A stretch of 64,000 nt of DNA, taken from positions 15,129,399 through 15,193,398 of the forward strand of contig CM029129.1 in the NCBI GenBank assembly GCA_016859345.1. The letters run 5' to 3'. Source of the DNA: Istiophorus platypterus. Its lineage: Eukaryota > Chordata > Actinopteri > Istiophoriformes > Istiophoridae. Of this stretch, positions 39,063 to 64,000 are shown one piece after another; position 1 is the stretch's first letter; the number at the start of each line of letters is the position of its first letter. The notes under the pieces are model-generated. The model was not told where the DNA came from. It saw nothing but the letters and a program-made list of their open reading frames with translations, and made no database searches. Both the position numbers and the translations under genes were made by a program.

Positions 39063-39985
39063 GTATTGTCTTCTATGTGGGCTGTGTTTCAGTGGCAGTA
39101 TTTAATAGTCATTCGTGAAATAGTGGTTGAGCCGTTGGGGTTTTGTTGTTTTTGGGTTTTTTTTTAATATAAGTAAGTAATCGGTCCTTTCGTGGACACA
39201 TCGATTATGCTTTCATAAATGGGATTTGGACCTGAGCATTGTATTTTACATGCTAAATAGAGCAGACTATTGCTTACATACTTTATGACCCGGCTGACAT
39301 CATAGCTTGATGATTAAGGAGGAATCAAACGCTCTTATTTTAGGGGATTTGGTTTGATATTGCGGTACCGCCGCGTTTCACATTGCAGGGTATTAGAGAA
39401 GGCTGTGCACAGGTGCTACAAGCTCACATAGGGTGTTGTGTGGTCGGTGATGTGATGCCTTGTTATTTCTTCTTAATTATTATGCGCTACAGTTGAAGCC
39501 ATACCATATGCGTGTGTACTGAGTGTCAGCTATGAAAGTCATATTTACACTGGGGTCCCTCTCCTGTCACCGAAATACTGAGAACCATATTTAAATTCTG
39601 TCTCCATCCTAGTTAGGGTGTTTAAAATATATGTCTCTGTCAATGTGACAGCTAATTCAGAATGATGATATAAAATCTCGGAGGGGCAAGTGTGTCAAGT
39701 GGCATGTGATGGCCCAATGCATGTGGCAAGGCCATTTGGTTTGATTCATGTGCTGTCAGTGAATCTGTGAGAAATGTTAACAACCAGGACCAAAAAGCTC
39801 ACGTAAAGCATCTCTATGAGAACGAGGTCTCTCACAGTGCACCCCCCTCCCCACGTTGGCTGTTATTGTTTTAGCACATTTACATGTTTATTGACACATG
39901 ATGTGATGAGATGTTGGGTTAATAGTGGACCACTGGCTCATATGACTTGCTAATGACTTTCATTCTCTCCCTCTTTGACCTCCAG

Positions 39986-40011
39986 CAGTGAAAGGTCCTC
40001 ATATCGCAACT
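39986..40011 (+). other. gabra1: 5' UTR part of coding exon 1 with tandem acceptor
   Basis: The acceptor tgacctccagcag offers two AGs three bases apart (NAGNAG). The 23 or 26 bases before the ATG contain no upstream ATG and no in-frame stop. The earlier part of the 5' UTR lies in one or more upstream exons. Confidence 0.7.
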
Positions 40012-62421
<22,410 letters not shown>

Positions 62422-63060
62422 TCAATGTTTCATTCCTTTTAAATTATAACTGTAATTATTTCATTTTCTTTCTTATTCCTCTTAAAAAAAAAAAAAAGGT
62501 GTTTATTTTCAGACAAACATGGTGTCCATGCTGGTTTGAATTCCCAGTTGTTGCATTGCTTCTATGTTTACCTAAATTTTGAAGATTTTGAAAAAAACAA
62601 TAGAGATAAAAAGAATGATAACAATAGAGACTTTTGAAAGGGTGTTGTTCAGGTCCAGGATGATGCTACTAAGAAAATGCTAATATAAATATATAGCCAA
62701 GAGAATGCTATTCTACAACTGCACATAGCCCAAACTTGTTAAGGGGCTTTTGTTTCTATGTTTGTGTTCTTATTTTTTTGTTTTTTGTTTGTTTTTATAT
62801 TTTATTCAAACATGGTATCACAAACACGGTAAAAGCCACTGTATATGCATGGGCAAGGCATCTCATTATTTATGTTTATTTATTTGAAATACAGATCAAC
62901 ATTGACAAATGGCTTAGTTTGTTTGATATCAACAGCAAAATGCTACGCTCAGTCTCTATCAAAATATTTTCCATTCTCTGTAGATGTTTTATGAGATTAA
63001 TTATGTCATTCTTCAAAATATGTTAGGGTTTCTGCAATAGCAATAAAACATGTCTCAGCG
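62422..63060 (+). other. gabra1: gabra1 3' UTR (approximate extent)
   Basis: AT-rich sequence follows the stop codon. It contains a poly(A) run at 62484-62497 and several T-rich tracts, and no further ORF of merit. I set the end about 13 bases past the first canonical AATAAA. The transcript could run further, because an identical second AATAAA lies 762 bp downstream in a duplicated block. Confidence 0.6.
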
Positions 63061-63238
63061 GACACACCATTTATTTAGGGATCAAAAAAATACAAAAATT
63101 CAATCATCTCTGTGTTCTGCATTCAAAAATATTAATTTTCGTTCACAGCATTGTAAATATTATCAAGTGTTAGAGATGTCAATATTATGTTTCAGCTTTG
63201 CAAAATGTAAGTAAACGGTATGTTAATTGAATACATGG
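62784..63238. repeat. 455-bp perfect direct repeat, copy 1
   Basis: Base-by-base reading shows identity with 63546-64000, including a 7-A run and several 5-A runs. Copy 1 lies in the gabra1 3' UTR and holds its poly(A) signal. The left boundary is sharp: t at 62783 against a at 63545. Sequence continues past this copy as unique 3' flank. Confidence 0.97.
63042..63047 (+). terminator. gabra1: Candidate poly(A) signal of gabra1
   Basis: This is the first canonical AATAAA after the stop codon, about 620 bp downstream, inside tagcaataaaacatg. The following 30 bases are only weakly GT-rich, so use of this site is plausible but not demonstrated. Confidence 0.5.
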
Positions 63239-63545
63239 AAAAGTAAACTTTTTTATTTAATTTATTTTTGTTTGGTTTATGATACTTTCTACAAAAAGAG
63301 TATATACTGGTCTAATTCACGCTTAAGTGACTGTTTCTCACCAAGTTAGTGTTCCATTCAAAGCTGCTTTCACGATGAAGTAAAATATTGTTCAAATGTG
63401 TGTTTGTGTACACACTGACGGCAACAACAGCAACAACATCAACGGTGTAAACTGAGATTGACTAGTTATGAGTAAGAATGTAAAGTCATTTCAAATCCTG
63501 GAGTGCAATTTACATTTAGAATTAAAACACTCATTATTTACTTAA
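63239..63545. other. Unique spacer between the two 455-bp repeats
   Basis: This is 307 bp of AT-rich DNA without an exon. It holds a small GCAACAACAGCAACAACATC run at about 63420. If the downstream copy continues beyond the window, this spacer could be duplicated too. Confidence 0.6.
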
Positions 63546-64000
63546 TTTGTTTGTTTTTATATTTTATTCAAACATGGTATCACAAACACGGTAAAAGCCA
63601 CTGTATATGCATGGGCAAGGCATCTCATTATTTATGTTTATTTATTTGAAATACAGATCAACATTGACAAATGGCTTAGTTTGTTTGATATCAACAGCAA
63701 AATGCTACGCTCAGTCTCTATCAAAATATTTTCCATTCTCTGTAGATGTTTTATGAGATTAATTATGTCATTCTTCAAAATATGTTAGGGTTTCTGCAAT
63801 AGCAATAAAACATGTCTCAGCGGACACACCATTTATTTAGGGATCAAAAAAATACAAAAATTCAATCATCTCTGTGTTCTGCATTCAAAAATATTAATTT
63901 TCGTTCACAGCATTGTAAATATTATCAAGTGTTAGAGATGTCAATATTATGTTTCAGCTTTGCAAAATGTAAGTAAACGGTATGTTAATTGAATACATGG
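63546..64000. repeat. 455-bp perfect direct repeat, copy 2 (runs off window)
   Basis: This copy is identical to 62784-63238 at a period of 762 bp. The match continues to the last base of the window, so its true length is unknown and could reach the whole 762-bp unit. Zero divergence implies a very recent duplication or a duplicated contig overlap in the assembly. Confidence 0.97.
63804..63809 (+). terminator. Second copy of the poly(A) signal
   Basis: This AATAAA is the exact counterpart of the one at 63042 in the second copy of the 455-bp direct repeat. If the duplication is real, the gene has two tandem poly(A) sites with identical surroundings. Confidence 0.4.

Overview
The window looks like nuclear DNA of a bony fish, probably a spiny-rayed teleost. 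It carries one clearly recognisable protein-coding gene, a complete vertebrate-type GABA-A receptor alpha-1 subunit (gabra1) on the + strand. The exons are split by GT-AG introns with the 68/221/83/144/153/203-nt internal exon sizes typical of the vertebrate alpha-subunit family. The rest is AT-rich non-coding DNA with abundant microsatellites and decayed transposable elements of kinds common in teleosts: a tRNA-derived SINE, an hAT-like element and small inverted-terminal-repeat elements. No bacterial, viral or organellar genes were seen.

Layout. Positions 1 to about 35,500 are intergenic or upstream regulatory DNA with no supported exon. They hold simple repeats, a purine-rich tract with a GGAT minisatellite (21.0-21.9 kb), a minus-strand SINE near 17.2 kb, a 'tagcgac'-type interspersed repeat near 30.6-31.1 kb, and an 828-bp hAT-like element at 33,755-34,582. 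From about 35.9 to 38.9 kb the sequence turns CpG-rich and is the probable gabra1 promoter / 5' UTR region. It contains a near-consensus RE1/NRSE (REST site) at 38,622-38,642, a TATA/GC-box pair at 37,870 and two splice-site-bounded candidate 5' UTR exons. Nine coding exons run from 40,012 to 62,421. Intron 7, between the TM1 and TM2 exons, is by far the largest (9.9 kb) and carries a short inverted-repeat transposon. The 3' UTR starts at 62,422, with a poly(A) signal at 63,042.

The joined exons give a 461-residue precursor with no frame breaks. It has a signal peptide, the extracellular ligand-binding domain with a 13-residue Cys-loop (Cys168-Cys182), four membrane segments and a proline/lysine-rich TM3-TM4 loop. 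The residues known from mammalian alpha-1 for GABA binding (Phe94, Arg96) and benzodiazepine binding (His131, Tyr239) are all present. The product should assemble with beta and gamma subunits into a postsynaptic chloride channel.

The most striking anomaly is at the right edge. 455 bp of the 3' UTR, including the poly(A) signal, recurs with no mismatch 762 bp downstream and runs off the end of the window. This is either a very recent tandem duplication or an assembly artefact. I found no sign of a previously undescribed multi-gene system. The items most worth checking are this repeat, the REST site and the candidate alternative 5' UTR exons.
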